A stretch of 58,509 nt of DNA, taken from NCBI GenBank assembly GCA_902595535.1, contig CACJQI010000008.1:1-58509 (forward strand), written 5' to 3'. The notes beneath the pieces are model-generated. The model saw nothing but the letters and a program-made list of their open reading frames with translations, ran no database searches and was not told the DNA's origin. Each line of letters starts with the position of its first letter. Positions within the stretch are counted from its first letter, which is position 1. Positions 23,877-33,351 of this stretch are shown one piece after another. The stretch is from an uncultured Pelagibacteraceae bacterium. Its GTDB lineage: Bacteria > Pseudomonadota > Alphaproteobacteria > Pelagibacterales > Pelagibacteraceae. A program made the position numbers and the translations under genes.

Positions 23877-24881
23877 ATGCCCCAAAATAAAATTAATATG
23901 GCCTTACTCTTAGGCGACCCTTCTGGTATTGGACCTGAATTAATTTCAAAATTATTAACAGAGGAAATCACAAACAAAGCCAACATAGTTGTTATAGGTG
24001 AAAAAAATATACTAGAACAAGGTAATAAAATTTCTGGTAACAAACATGACTTCAAATTTGTAGAAGATTTTAACCAAATTGAATTTCAAAATGGAAATAA
24101 ATATTTTTTAGATATCTCTAAAGGTAAAAACCATGATTATAAATTATCTGAGTGTTCTAAAGAATCTGGTGAAAGTGTATTATCTGCATTAAATTTAGCA
24201 TTAGAACTTGCCAAAGAAAATAAAGTTCATGCGATTAATTTTGGCCCATTCAATAAAACAAGCATGAAGCTTGGAGGTAATAGATATTCAGATGAATTAC
24301 ATTTAATGGCTGAAAAGCTAGATGTAAAAAATTTTTTTTGTGAATTTAATGTAATTGATAATTTTTGGACAGCTAGAGTTACATCCCATATTCCAATTAA
24401 AGAAGTTGCTGATCATGTTAAAAAAGAAAAAATCATGCAACCGATTAAGTTGATTAATGAGGCAATGAAATTGAATGGTATTAAAAGTCCAAGAGTTGCC
24501 GTACAAGCTCTTAATCCTCACGCTGAGTTTGGGACAGAGGAAAAGGATGAAATTATTCCAGCAATTGAAGAGGCTAAAAAACTTGGTATTAATGCAGATG
24601 GTCCTTTACCTTGTGATACATCATTTATAACTGCTTATAAAAATAAAAATCATGATTGTATTGTTGGTATGTACCATGATGCCTTGCAATCAGGTCTGAA
24701 AGCCTTTGGTTTTGACAGAGGTGTTACTGTTCAAGGTGGTTTGCCTGTACCCATAACAACTCCTGCTCATGGTACAGCCTTTGATATTGCTGGTAAAAAC
24801 AAAGCTAATTTAGAACCTACTTTGAATTCATTTAAAATTGCATTAACAATGGCTGAAAATAAATTAAATGAGCAAAATTAA
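23877..24881 (+). CDS. PdxA-family dehydrogenase with altered substrate-binding residues
   Basis: 334 residues of the 4-phosphohydroxy-L-threonine dehydrogenase family: [13 protein letters not shown] at the N terminus, and the metal histidines in [18 protein letters not shown] and MYHDALQSG. Against E. coli PdxA, ungapped from His266, Lys274 is kept, but Asn283 is Thr and Arg292 is Ile, and the GHT substrate loop (residues 135-137) reads SDE. These positions bind the phosphorylated substrate in PdxA, so it probably acts on another hydroxyacid, perhaps not a phosphate. It shares an operon with an enolase-superfamily dehydratase, overlapping it by 14 bp, and no DUF1537 kinase is present. A B6 role is unlikely. 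Confidence 0.85.
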   Translation: MPQNKINMALLLGDPSGIGPELISKLLTEEITNKANIVVIGEKNILEQGNKISGNKHDFKFVEDFNQIEFQNGNKYFLDISKGKNHDYKLSECSKESGESVLSALNLALELAKENKVHAINFGPFNKTSMKLGGNRYSDELHLMAEKLDVKNFFCEFNVIDNFWTARVTSHIPIKEVADHVKKEKIMQPIKLINEAMKLNGIKSPRVAVQALNPHAEFGTEEKDEIIPAIEEAKKLGINADGPLPCDTSFITAYKNKNHDCIVGMYHDALQSGLKAFGFDRGVTVQGGLPVPITTPAHGTAFDIAGKNKANLEPTLNSFKIALTMAENKLNEQN

Positions 24882-26043
24882 AAATATTAAAACTTCTGTA
24901 TATCAATGGACAGGAAAAACAGTTCCACCACAAAATAATTTTTGTACGAATGCTTCTGATGTACTTTACGAAAAATCAGATGCGATGGGATCTTTTAGAT
25001 TTCATGAATGGTTAGTTTGTGAAATTGAAACTGATGATGGTGTGATTGGTATAGGTAATGCAGCCTTAGCTCCTCAAGTAACAAAAAAAACAATTGATAC
25101 ATATTTGAAACCCCTCGTAATTGGAGAAGATCCATTTGATTATGCTTATATTTGGGAAAAGATGTATAGAAGAACTTTGGCATGGGGCAGAAAAGGTGTC
25201 GGCATGACAGCAATATCAGCTATTGATATAGCTCTTTGGGATATTATTGGAAAAATTTCTAAAAAACCTGTTTTCAAATTATTGGGTGGAAGAACTAAAG
25301 AGAAAATTCCTGTTTATGCATCAAAACTATACAGCCAGCCACTAAAAGAATTACAAAAAGAAGCTGAAATTTATAAAAATCAAGGTTTCAATATGTACAA
25401 AATGCGATTTGGTTGGGGACCTAAAGATGGTCCAGAGGGCATGAAAAATAATATTAAATTAGTTGAAGCAGTAAGAGAAGTTATTGGTGAGGATGCTGAT
25501 TTAATGCTTGAGTGCTACATGGGTTGGAATTTAGATTACTCAAAAAGAATGATACCAAAATTAATGAAATTTAATCCAAGATGGTTAGAGGAACCTGTGA
25601 TTGCAGACGATATTCATGGTTATGCAGAACTGAATAATATGAATATGATACCAATATCTGGTGGAGAGCATGAATTTAGTTTGTTTGGTTTCAAACAATT
25701 GTTAGATTTAAAAGCTATCAGCTATATCCAATATGACACTAATAGAGTTGGAGGTATAACTGCAGCTCAAAAAATTAATGCATTAGCTGAAGCTTATCAA
25801 GTTCCTGTTGTTCCGCATGCTGGGCAAATGCATAACTATCATTTAACCATGGCAAATGTAAATTGTCCTATATCAGAATACTTTCCTGTTCATGACGTAG
25901 AAATAGGTAATGAATTATTCTATTATATTTTTGAAGGTGATCCTTCTCCTACAAAAGGTTTTATTGATTTAGATGATAATGTTCCAGGTTTAGGTTTAAG
26001 GCTTACTGATAAATATAAATCTGATTTTAAAATAATTGAATAA
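24868..26043 (+). CDS. Enolase-superfamily sugar-acid dehydratase, L-rhamnonate-dehydratase-like
   Basis: 391 residues of the mandelate racemase/muconate-lactonising family. The capping domain is at the N terminus, then the catalytic lysine motif [12 protein letters not shown] (about residue 170). Metal ligands are [19 protein letters not shown] and [11 protein letters not shown], followed by [10 protein letters not shown] and the general-acid/base His in [12 protein letters not shown]. The WGPxDG and GEH features are those of rhamnonate dehydratase relatives, so 2-keto-3-deoxy acid formation by dehydration is likely. Its start is within the last 14 bases of the pdxA-like gene. The real substrate could be a pentonate or a deoxyhexonate. 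Confidence 0.85.
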   Translation: MSKIKNIKTSVYQWTGKTVPPQNNFCTNASDVLYEKSDAMGSFRFHEWLVCEIETDDGVIGIGNAALAPQVTKKTIDTYLKPLVIGEDPFDYAYIWEKMYRRTLAWGRKGVGMTAISAIDIALWDIIGKISKKPVFKLLGGRTKEKIPVYASKLYSQPLKELQKEAEIYKNQGFNMYKMRFGWGPKDGPEGMKNNIKLVEAVREVIGEDADLMLECYMGWNLDYSKRMIPKLMKFNPRWLEEPVIADDIHGYAELNNMNMIPISGGEHEFSLFGFKQLLDLKAISYIQYDTNRVGGITAAQKINALAEAYQVPVVPHAGQMHNYHLTMANVNCPISEYFPVHDVEIGNELFYYIFEGDPSPTKGFIDLDDNVPGLGLRLTDKYKSDFKIIE

Positions 26044-27486
26044 TTACCCTTTTATTCCTAAATGAGTGTATTTAACATTCAGATAATCTTTTATTGCCAT
26101 AGACCCACCTTCTCTTCCATATCCACTTTGTTTAATTCCTCCAAAAGGTGCTTCGGCAATTGCAACAAAGCCTGTATTAACAGCAACAGATCCAGTCTCT
26201 AGTTGTTCAGATGCTAAATGAGCTGTTTCCATTGAATTTGTACAAACATAGCTACACAATCCTAGTTCGTGATCATTGGCTCTTTCAATTACTTCATCAA
26301 AAGATTTAAAAGATAACATGGGAACTAAAGGTCCAAAAGGTTCTTCTTTCATTATGGTGAAATCATCTTTTACATCATCAAAAATTGTTGGTTCATAAAA
26401 AAATCCTTTATTAAAACCAGCTGGTCTTTTTCCACCCAACAAAACTTTTGCTCCTTCTTGTTTAGTTTTTTCAACTAATGCCTCAACTTCATTTAATCTT
26501 TTTTGAGTTGTTAATGGACCTAATTGAGTATCAGGATCCATACCATTGCCAATTTTTAATTGTTTTGTTTTCTCTACGAATAAATCTATAAATTCATTTT
26601 TCTTATTTTCATGAATATAAAATCTATTAGGTGAAATACATACTTGTCCATTATTTCTAAATTTAGCAGCAATTGCCATATCAGTTGCTTTTTTTACATC
26701 AGCATCATCAAAAACAATAAAAGGTGAATGACCACTTAATTCCATTGTCACTCTTTGAACCTTGTCTGCAGCTTGTTTTAGAATTAATTTACCAACTCTG
26801 ACTGAGCCTGTAATTGAAATTTTTTTGATGATATCAGATTGAATTAATTGAGAGGCTATACTTGGCGGATCACCTGATAAGAGATTTACTGCTCCAGGAG
26901 GAACACCACATTCTCTACAAATATCAACTAATTCCATTACCACACCAGGTGTAATAGTATCTGGTTTAATGATTACTGAACAGCCAGCTGCAAGTGCTGT
27001 TGAAATCTTTCTAGCAGCTAAAACAAGTGGAAAATTCCATGGTGATAAAGCTGCAACAACTCCAACTGGCTGGTAATAAACGTGTACTCTTGTTTCTTCA
27101 AACCTGCTTTCTATAGTTTGACCAAAAATTCTTTTTGTTTCTTCAGCATTCCATTCAAAAATATCAGCTGCTCCATTTGTTTCCCCAATACCCTCTGCTA
27201 AAGGTTTTCCATTTTCTAATGTCATCCATTTAGCTAACACATCTTTTTTTTCTCTCATACGATCTGCTATTTTTCTCAAAATATATGATCTGTTCCATGG
27301 TGTTGTTTTTTTCCAAACCTCTAATCCTTTTTGAGCAGACTTTAATGCGTTATCAACATCCTCAGAAGTAGCTTTTGATGCATCACCTAAAACTTCTTCT
27401 GTGGCTGGGTTAATTACTTCATAAGTTTCTTTATTCTTTGAGGGTGACCATTTACCCTCAATAAACTGCCCAAATTTTTCGTACAT
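26044..27486 (-). CDS. Aldehyde dehydrogenase, SSADH/alpha-ketoglutarate-semialdehyde-dehydrogenase type
   Basis: 480 residues, complete. The catalytic cysteine is in NNGQVCISPNRF (about residue 285), the glutamate in TMELSGHSPF (the LSGH variant common in class I succinate/ketoglutarate semialdehyde dehydrogenases), and SPWNFPLVLA and ITGSVRVGK are cofactor elements. Beside a second sugar-acid dehydratase and a DapA-family enzyme, it fits oxidation of 2,5-dioxopentanoate to 2-oxoglutarate (KGSADH), the last step of the Weimberg-type pathway. This is inferred from context; succinate semialdehyde is the alternative. It is convergent with the dehydratase gene, which ends one base away. Confidence 0.88.
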   Translation of the reverse strand: MYEKFGQFIEGKWSPSKNKETYEVINPATEEVLGDASKATSEDVDNALKSAQKGLEVWKKTTPWNRSYILRKIADRMREKKDVLAKWMTLENGKPLAEGIGETNGAADIFEWNAEETKRIFGQTIESRFEETRVHVYYQPVGVVAALSPWNFPLVLAARKISTALAAGCSVIIKPDTITPGVVMELVDICRECGVPPGAVNLLSGDPPSIASQLIQSDIIKKISITGSVRVGKLILKQAADKVQRVTMELSGHSPFIVFDDADVKKATDMAIAAKFRNNGQVCISPNRFYIHENKKNEFIDLFVEKTKQLKIGNGMDPDTQLGPLTTQKRLNEVEALVEKTKQEGAKVLLGGKRPAGFNKGFFYEPTIFDDVKDDFTIMKEEPFGPLVPMLSFKSFDEVIERANDHELGLCSYVCTNSMETAHLASEQLETGSVAVNTGFVAIAEAPFGGIKQSGYGREGGSMAIKDYLNVKYTHLGIKG

Positions 27487-27568
27487 TTAATGATTTAACC
27501 TTTGTTGATTATTAATAATTAAATACTTTAACAAATAATTTTTTTTCATTCAATTAATAAAGATGAAT

Positions 27569-28498
27569 TTAATAACCCTTTGAAGGATTAATTCTATTTA
27601 AAACTTTATTTCTTTTTATATATTTTTGAAAATTGTCTAAAAAAAAGTTAACCTTATCCACCATCTCGTCTTTATATCCACCTCCAGTGTGTTGTGTAAG
27701 TATTAGGTTCGGACAAGACCATAATGGATTGTTTTTTTTTAATGGTTCTTCAGCTGTAACATCTAAAATAGCTCCTTTCAAAAGATTACTTTTAAGTTTT
27801 TTTATAAGATATTTTTCATCTATTAAATTTCCTCTACCAACATTAGCTAAAATAGTTTCCTTTGATAAATAACCAATCATCCTTTTATTAAAAAGCATTT
27901 TAGTTTTTGCTACGCCAGGTAATGCACAGATAACTAATTCTGCTCTTTTTAATTTCTTAATAAACAAATTTTTTTTTGATTTTGAGTTAACAAATGAATA
28001 TTGACAATTAAAAACTTTTAGATATTTGGATATTTCTTTATTTATTGACCCTTTACCAAAAAATAAAACGCTTTTGTTGTTTAAAATTTCTAACTTAGCT
28101 CTCAAAGGATCACCTATCCATTTTTTTTTGTTTTTTAATAGAGTAAATGTATCAAGACCCCTATAAAAAGAAAAAATTCCAGCTAATGTTGTTTGAGCTA
28201 CTTGACTAGCAAAAAAACTTTTAAGATTTGTAATAATTACATTTTTATTTAAAAAATTTTTTTTAACACTGGAATATTCTCCAAACCCTGTTGATTCTAA
28301 CTGTATCCACTTAATTTTGCTACTTTGCTTTATCCAGTTTGACGGAATATTTCCAAATACAATGTCACATTTAAGAAAATTATTATCAGCTATTTTTTTA
28401 AATTTTAAATTAGAAAAATATAAATTATGTTTTTTTAAATTGTCTTTAAGAATTTTTCTTTCAAATTTTTCTAACTCACATGCTATATAAATATTCAT
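27569..28498 (-). CDS. D-2-hydroxyacid dehydrogenase family protein
   Basis: 309 residues of the D-isomer 2-hydroxyacid dehydrogenase family. The catalytic triad is visible: Arg in LANVGRGNLIDE, Glu in LDVTAEEPLKK, and His in LTQHTGGGYKD. The cofactor loop reads LFFGKGSINKEISKY, so the third glycine of GxGxxG is Asn, an oddity compared with the usual GLGRIG. The protein is very Lys/Asn-rich. It lies in the second sugar-acid operon, after the dehydratase and before the aldehyde dehydrogenase. It could interconvert a 2-oxoacid and a 2-hydroxyacid produced there. Confidence 0.82.
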   Translation of the reverse strand: MNIYIACELEKFERKILKDNLKKHNLYFSNLKFKKIADNNFLKCDIVFGNIPSNWIKQSSKIKWIQLESTGFGEYSSVKKNFLNKNVIITNLKSFFASQVAQTTLAGIFSFYRGLDTFTLLKNKKKWIGDPLRAKLEILNNKSVLFFGKGSINKEISKYLKVFNCQYSFVNSKSKKNLFIKKLKRAELVICALPGVAKTKMLFNKRMIGYLSKETILANVGRGNLIDEKYLIKKLKSNLLKGAILDVTAEEPLKKNNPLWSCPNLILTQHTGGGYKDEMVDKVNFFLDNFQKYIKRNKVLNRINPSKGY

Positions 28499-28510
28499 AG
28501 TTTTCTATTT

Positions 28511-28550
28511 AATTATCATTTAAGAAGAATTAAATTCTTTCATGATAATT
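28511..28550. terminator. Intercistronic hairpin
   Basis: Outer arms AATTATCAT (28511-28519) and ATGATAATT (28542-28550), perfect over 9 bp, with an inner AAGAA/TTCTT stem. It occupies almost the entire 58-bp gap between the dehydratase stop (28557) and the hydroxyacid dehydrogenase start (28498). No T-tract on the minus strand, so attenuation or mRNA stabilisation is more likely than full termination. Confidence 0.6.
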
Positions 28551-28556
28551 TTTTAA

Positions 28557-29756
28557 TTATTCCTTCCAATAATCATCATTTGGTTGCCCTCTATCAACCA
28601 CAACACACGAATAAACCGCCTTTTCATCAAATGAAAAATCTTTTTCAATTTTATCATTCATTGTAATGCCAATTCCTGAATTTTCGGGTCTTAAAAGTTT
28701 TCCCTCTTTAATAACTCTTTGATCTCCAAACATTATCGGTTCAAGTTTGAATGGTATCATGGGAAATTCAACTAAATTACCATTACATCCAAATGCAACA
28801 TGATAATTTGCCATAATTGCTACAGGTCCACCCCAAGCATGTACAACAGGTATTATTTTTTTTGTTTTTGCATGCTCGAAAACTTCTTTCACTGCATGCA
28901 TTCCTCCAATAACTGAGGCATCTGGTTGAACAAAGTTGTAAATATCCAAATTTATTCTTTGTATCATTTCTAGTGGAGTAGTTATTACTTCACCTCCACA
29001 AATATCTATGTCGAGAGTTTCTTTCAGTTTTTTAAACCCCTTAATATCCATTGGTCCAACAGCTTCTTCTAAAAATAAAATTTTTTCTCTAGAAATATTT
29101 TTTACATTATTAATATAGCTTATTACATCATTTGAATTTATTGGTGGATCAGCAAGATTTTGACACATGTCAATACCAACATCAACATCATATTTTCTAG
29201 CTTCATTAAGTATCCATGCGGTTCTATTAACATCACTTGGAACTGCTCTAATTTTATATTTTTTTATTCCTAAATTCTTTAAAAGTTCTAACTCCTCTAT
29301 AAAATGTTCTTTTGTGTCACAAATTCCTCCACTCCCGTAAACTTCTATGTTTTCTTTTAAACTTTTTCCAAATAATTTATACGCAGGACATTTTTGAGTT
29401 TTGGATTTTGCATCAACTAAGGCTGTTTCAATTGCACTTGTAGTGTGTCTTGCCGCTCCTTGTAATGACCAATAATCACAAACACTACATAAATCTTTAT
29501 ATCTTCTTAAAATATCAAAACCATCTTTGCCAACAATATAAGGTGCACAAAGTTCAACAATTGTCTTAAAAACTTTTGGCGCGAAAACACCTAAATAACC
29601 TTCACCGTATCCTTTTACACCATTTTCTAATGTTACCTCAACTAGTCCAATGGTTCTTTTAGGTCCATTTGGAAAACATTCTAAAATTTCTGGATGTTTC
29701 TCATCACCATATTCTGCACTTAATAAAATTGTTCTTATATTTTCAATTTTACTCAT
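28557..29756 (-). CDS. Enolase-superfamily sugar-acid dehydratase (mandelate racemase family)
   Basis: 399 residues. After the capping domain come the Lys motif KKYKIRAVPSD (about residue 165), the metal ligands VGIDMCQNL (Asp), LFLEEAVGP (Glu) and ICGGEVITT (Glu), then VQPDASVIGG and the His of VVHAWGGPVA. It differs clearly from the first dehydratase (24868-26043), so the two should use different acids. Its start codon overlaps the DapA-family stop by a base, so they form a dehydratase/lyase pair: sugar acid to 2-keto-3-deoxy acid and onward. The exact substrate (galactonate, glucarate, arabinonate, or other) is not determined. Confidence 0.84.
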   Translation of the reverse strand: MSKIENIRTILLSAEYGDEKHPEILECFPNGPKRTIGLVEVTLENGVKGYGEGYLGVFAPKVFKTIVELCAPYIVGKDGFDILRRYKDLCSVCDYWSLQGAARHTTSAIETALVDAKSKTQKCPAYKLFGKSLKENIEVYGSGGICDTKEHFIEELELLKNLGIKKYKIRAVPSDVNRTAWILNEARKYDVDVGIDMCQNLADPPINSNDVISYINNVKNISREKILFLEEAVGPMDIKGFKKLKETLDIDICGGEVITTPLEMIQRINLDIYNFVQPDASVIGGMHAVKEVFEHAKTKKIIPVVHAWGGPVAIMANYHVAFGCNGNLVEFPMIPFKLEPIMFGDQRVIKEGKLLRPENSGIGITMNDKIEKDFSFDEKAVYSCVVVDRGQPNDDYWKE

Positions 29757-30718
29757 TAAGACTTTAAATGAGGTACTTTAATTTTCTTCATGTAATCTAG
29801 TGTTTTTTGTCTATATTTTTCACGCATATCCCTTGTTGGTGGTCTACATCTGCTTGAAGGAAGACCTACTAACTCCATACAAAGTTTATCTAAATATCCA
29901 TCACCGGAGGTAAAGTTAGTTTCTATTTCTACCCACAATTTATAAAAAGGCATAGCTTCTTCAACCATCATTCTAGCAATTTCCTCAAAATTTTTTTGAT
30001 TCACTTCATTAATTAATTTTGCTCCCCACTCTGGCCAAAAATTACACATGTGAACTTCAAAGGCTTTTGCATTTAATGACTTCATTGCTGAGTAAGGAAA
30101 AAATAAATTATTATCAATTATTGTAAATCTACTAGAATAAGTTGAAGTCACATCTTCAAATTCCATTGCATCAGTTCGTGGTGTTGCCCATTTTAATCCA
30201 ACGATATTTGGAAGATCTTTAATTTTTTCAATAAGTTGATTTGAAACACTAGTTGAAGTCCAAAAAGTATTATATAAAATGATACCTGGTCCACCATCAG
30301 CTGCTCTTGATGCTGCTCTCACATATTCAATAAAATCATCTTCAGTATGTTTGAAATAAAAAGGACATGAAACTTGAAGGAAATCATATCCAAAATCTTT
30401 AGCTACATTTGCAAGTTTTTCTAATTCTTGAGTATTCGTTGTTTGACCGCCTAAAGCAATTGGAGTTCTTCCATTGACTATTTTCGCACTTTCTTTAGCT
30501 AAAGATAACCTTTCATCAAAGCTCATTGCTGAAAAATCACCAGCAGCGCCACCAAAAAGTAATGTACAATTCTTACTATTTAAACCATTGCCCAATAAAA
30601 ACTCAACATAATCTTTAAGTGCATCAAAATTTAGAGGTAAATTTTTTGTATCTTTAAAAGGAGTTGGAACTGTTACATAACAACCTTCTAGTCTTTCTTT
30701 TAAATTTTCATAATCCAT
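29756..30718 (-). CDS. DapA/NAL-superfamily lyase or dehydratase for a keto-deoxy acid
   Basis: 320 residues with the class-I aldolase TIM-barrel layout: YVTVPTPFKD at the start, LLFGGAAGDFSAMSFDER (where DHDPS has GTTGE), the Tyr in ILYNTFW, the Schiff-base lysine in IVGLKWATPR (about residue 180), and a longer C-terminal helical tail. Length and the GGAAGDF variant distinguish it from biosynthetic DapA. In a cluster with an enolase-superfamily dehydratase and an aldehyde dehydrogenase it is either a 2-keto-3-deoxy acid aldolase or a 2-keto-3-deoxy-pentonate/glucarate dehydratase. This is inference. Upstream is the ABC permease, 11 bp away. Confidence 0.85.
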   Translation of the reverse strand: MDYENLKERLEGCYVTVPTPFKDTKNLPLNFDALKDYVEFLLGNGLNSKNCTLLFGGAAGDFSAMSFDERLSLAKESAKIVNGRTPIALGGQTTNTQELEKLANVAKDFGYDFLQVSCPFYFKHTEDDFIEYVRAASRAADGGPGIILYNTFWTSTSVSNQLIEKIKDLPNIVGLKWATPRTDAMEFEDVTSTYSSRFTIIDNNLFFPYSAMKSLNAKAFEVHMCNFWPEWGAKLINEVNQKNFEEIARMMVEEAMPFYKLWVEIETNFTSGDGYLDKLCMELVGLPSSRCRPPTRDMREKYRQKTLDYMKKIKVPHLKS

Positions 30719-30729
30719 AATATGTTCCC

Positions 30730-31509
30730 CTATTTATTAATTCTTTTCATTGATATATGCCAAGGTATTAATATTTTTTCCATCATTGTAACAAAACCAA
30801 ATATTGTTAAGCCTAGAACTGTTAAAAAAAATATTCCTGCGAAAGCTAAATCTGGTCTCATATTTCCTGTTACTATAGAGATATAAAAACCAAGTCCTTT
30901 ATCTGATCCAATAAATTCTGCTATTGTTGCTCCCACTGTTGCATTAATTGCTGCGTATTTAAAACCAACAAAACATTGAGGTAAAGCAGCTGGCAAACGA
31001 ATTGAAAAAAATGTTTTCAATCTACTTGCGCCAGTAGATTGATAAAATAGAGTTAGTTCATTGCTTAAAGAATTAAATGCTAAAATTGCATTTAATACTA
31101 TCGGAAAGAAACAAACTAAGACTACAATAATTACTTTAGGCATTAACCCGAAGCCAAACCAAGATATGAATAGTGGAGCAAAGGCTATTTTGGGTGTCAT
31201 CTCAATACTTACAAAAAAAGGATATAAAGTTCTTCTTAATATAGATGAAAAAGAAATAGCTATTCCAAAACCTACGCCTAAAATTAAAGCAATAATATAG
31301 CCAAGTACAGTCTCTAGAGCAGTTACACCTGTATAATAAATTAGTTTATCTAGATCAGCAGAGCCTTTTAAAACAATTTCTGATGGAGATGGTAAAATAT
31401 ACCTTGGTATATCAAATAGAGGTATAGAATATTCCCAAAATAAGAAAAAGCCTATAAAAAATAAAATTAACATCCATCCACTAGCTATCCATTTAATAAA
31501 TTTTTTCAT
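30730..31509 (-). CDS. ABC transporter permease (SsuC/TauC type)
   Basis: 259 residues with six transmembrane helices, from the family of nitrate/taurine/sulfonate permeases. The cytoplasmic EAA loop reads IRLPAALPQCFVGFKYAAIN (the usual E-A-A is replaced by the start of TGASRLKTFFSI), and PFFVSIEMTPKIAFAPLFIS is the canonical helix 2-3 region. It pairs with the ATPase upstream (15 bp) and the periplasmic protein. Coming directly before the DapA-family and dehydratase genes, it should import their substrate or another growth substrate of the same operon. Confidence 0.9.
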   Translation of the reverse strand: MKKFIKWIASGWMLILFFIGFFLFWEYSIPLFDIPRYILPSPSEIVLKGSADLDKLIYYTGVTALETVLGYIIALILGVGFGIAISFSSILRRTLYPFFVSIEMTPKIAFAPLFISWFGFGLMPKVIIVVLVCFFPIVLNAILAFNSLSNELTLFYQSTGASRLKTFFSIRLPAALPQCFVGFKYAAINATVGATIAEFIGSDKGLGFYISIVTGNMRPDLAFAGIFFLTVLGLTIFGFVTMMEKILIPWHISMKRINK

Positions 31510-31524
31510 CTTTAGTATTGCTCT

Positions 31525-32292
31525 CTAAATTACTCCATATTTATGGAAAACTTCCTGTATTGAATTCACGTATTCAGCAAATTTAGGTGATCTTTTAACT
31601 TTTAAATCTCTTGGATATGGAAGGTCTATTTTTATTTCTCTATCAATTTTACCTGGTCTTGGTGTAATCAAAATGACTCTATTAGATAGCTGCACTGCTT
31701 CCTCAATAGAATGAGTGACAAATATAACTGTTGGTTTTTTAACCATCCATAATTTTTGAAAATCTGCTCTAATTTTTTCTCTAGTCATTGCATCTAACTT
31801 ACCCAAAGGTTCATCTAGTAAAATTATTTTTGGATCATGTATCATTGCTTGACAAAAAGCAGCTCGTTGCTGCATACCTCCTGATAATTCATTTGGAAAT
31901 CTATCTGCAAAATCATCTAAATTTACAGACTTTAAAATATTATTAATTTGTTCTTGATAATCTTTTAGATTAAGCCCTCTTAACTCTAGTTGTAGTTCAA
32001 TATTACCTTTAACAGTTCGCCAAGGAACTAGGGTATTATCTTGAAACATTATTCCAATATCTGTCTTTGGTCCATTTACAAGTTTGTTTTCAAATTCTAC
32101 TTTTCCACTTGTTGAATCTAATAATCCAGCAACCATAAGCATTAGAGTTGATTTTCCACACCCAGATGGTCCTAAAACTGAAACAAATTCTCCAGCATTA
32201 ATATTTATAGTTGCGGGTCCAAAAGCATGAACTTCGTCCTCTCCATTTCCAAAGACTTTTTTTAACTCTGTTACTTCTATGAAATTTTTCAT
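31525..32292 (-). CDS. ABC transporter ATP-binding protein (SsuB/TauB type)
   Basis: 255 residues, all nucleotide-binding motifs present: Walker A GPSGCGKSTL (about residue 40), Q-loop MFQDNTLVPWR, signature LSGGMQQRAAF, Walker B IILLDEPLG and the switch His in FVTHSIEEA. DNTLVPWRTV is the usual pattern of the nitrate/sulfonate/taurine subfamily. It powers the permease encoded 15 bp downstream. An intercistronic hairpin (32307-32337) separates it from the binding-protein gene. Confidence 0.94.
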   Translation of the reverse strand: MKNFIEVTELKKVFGNGEDEVHAFGPATININAGEFVSVLGPSGCGKSTLMLMVAGLLDSTSGKVEFENKLVNGPKTDIGIMFQDNTLVPWRTVKGNIELQLELRGLNLKDYQEQINNILKSVNLDDFADRFPNELSGGMQQRAAFCQAMIHDPKIILLDEPLGKLDAMTREKIRADFQKLWMVKKPTVIFVTHSIEEAVQLSNRVILITPRPGKIDREIKIDLPYPRDLKVKRSPKFAEYVNSIQEVFHKYGVI

Positions 32293-32306
32293 TTATAAAA
32301 TTTATA

Positions 32307-32337
32307 ACTAGCCGAATATTATTTATACTCGGCTAGT
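32307..32337. terminator. Hairpin between ABC binding-protein and ATPase genes
   Basis: Perfect 9-bp arms ACTAGCCGA (32307-32315) and TCGGCTAGT (32329-32337), 13-base loop, 15 bases after the binding-protein stop on the minus strand. GC-rich for this genome. It lacks a long T-tract in the reading direction, so partial termination or 3'-end protection of the binding-protein mRNA is the likely role. Confidence 0.7.
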
Positions 32338-32352
32338 AATTTAATGTGTTAT

Positions 32353-33351
32353 TTAATTTACGAATTTATTAGTGTAAAAGTCAGATGCCTTAGCACTTTT
32401 GTCTAAGTCATTATATTCTTTCATCAATTTTACCATACTCTCCCAATCCGAAGGAACATTTAGACCAAGAACTTTATTTTTGTTTGCTCCAGAATATAAT
32501 ATTCCTAAAGTTACATCTAAAACTTCTCTTGATTGAGCTTTACCAGCATCTTCAGCCATTGAACCACCAACAATATCAGCGATTGCATCTACTGCAGCAT
32601 CTGGATTTTTTTCTGCTTTAGCATAAGACTCTATTGTAGCTTTCATAAATCTTTTTGCTACATCAGCATTATTTTTAATAGTATCATTATGAGCACCTAT
32701 ACAGTATCCAACTTGATTTACGCCAAAATCAGAGTATGGAAAAGCTACTGGTTGAGCACCGCCGTTTGCTTTAATTTCAGCTGGTTTATCATCTAATCCA
32801 CCTAAAATTCCTACAGAACCACCACTAGCTTGTAAGTAACTTGATACAAGAGCACCGTCTGGAACAACTGTTATATTAACATCTGATTCCTTAAGGCCAG
32901 CATTTTTTAAAACAATTGGGAAAAAAGTATTTACCCCAGCATTAGCTGTTGTTAATATTTTTTTTCCTTTTAAATCTTGAATTGTCTTAACTCCCGCATC
33001 AGGTCTTACTAGAACTGCTTCCGTTCCCATAGCATCAATTACACCAATTGACTTTAATGGTGCTCCTTTAGACACAAGATCTGTCATAGCTCCACATGAA
33101 CCATAAGAAAAATCACTGTCTTTGTTGGCCACTAATCTATGTGCTGAACTTGATCCATTCCCTGATCTAATGTCCAAGTCAATACCATGCTTAGCATATG
33201 TTCCATCAACAAAACCTAATGCAAAGCCTGCATGTGATCCATAATACATCCAATTCAATCTTAATTTAACCTTATCTGCGGCAAATGAAGTTGAGGCTGT
33301 TAATAAAAAAATAACTGCAACTTTGCAGATATTATTTAAAAGTTTAATCAT
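32353..33351 (-). CDS. ABC transporter periplasmic binding protein (NMT1/SsuA-like)
   Basis: 332 residues with a Sec signal peptide (VAVIFLLTASTSFAADK) and the two-lobe NMT1/THI5-like fold: LRLNWMYYGSHAGFALGFVD near the start (where family members have WxxxAxHxGxY), GIDLDIRSGNGSSSAHRLV, KGKKILTTANAGVNTFFP, and VPDGALVSSYLQA. THI5-like members bind pyrimidine, nitrate, sulfonate or carboxylate ligands; none is indicated here except that the transporter operon continues into sugar-acid genes. First gene of the operon, divergent from a GlxA-like regulator, with a 190-bp control region between. Confidence 0.9.
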   Translation of the reverse strand: MIKLLNNICKVAVIFLLTASTSFAADKVKLRLNWMYYGSHAGFALGFVDGTYAKHGIDLDIRSGNGSSSAHRLVANKDSDFSYGSCGAMTDLVSKGAPLKSIGVIDAMGTEAVLVRPDAGVKTIQDLKGKKILTTANAGVNTFFPIVLKNAGLKESDVNITVVPDGALVSSYLQASGGSVGILGGLDDKPAEIKANGGAQPVAFPYSDFGVNQVGYCIGAHNDTIKNNADVAKRFMKATIESYAKAEKNPDAAVDAIADIVGGSMAEDAGKAQSREVLDVTLGILYSGANKNKVLGLNVPSDWESMVKLMKEYNDLDKSAKASDFYTNKFVN

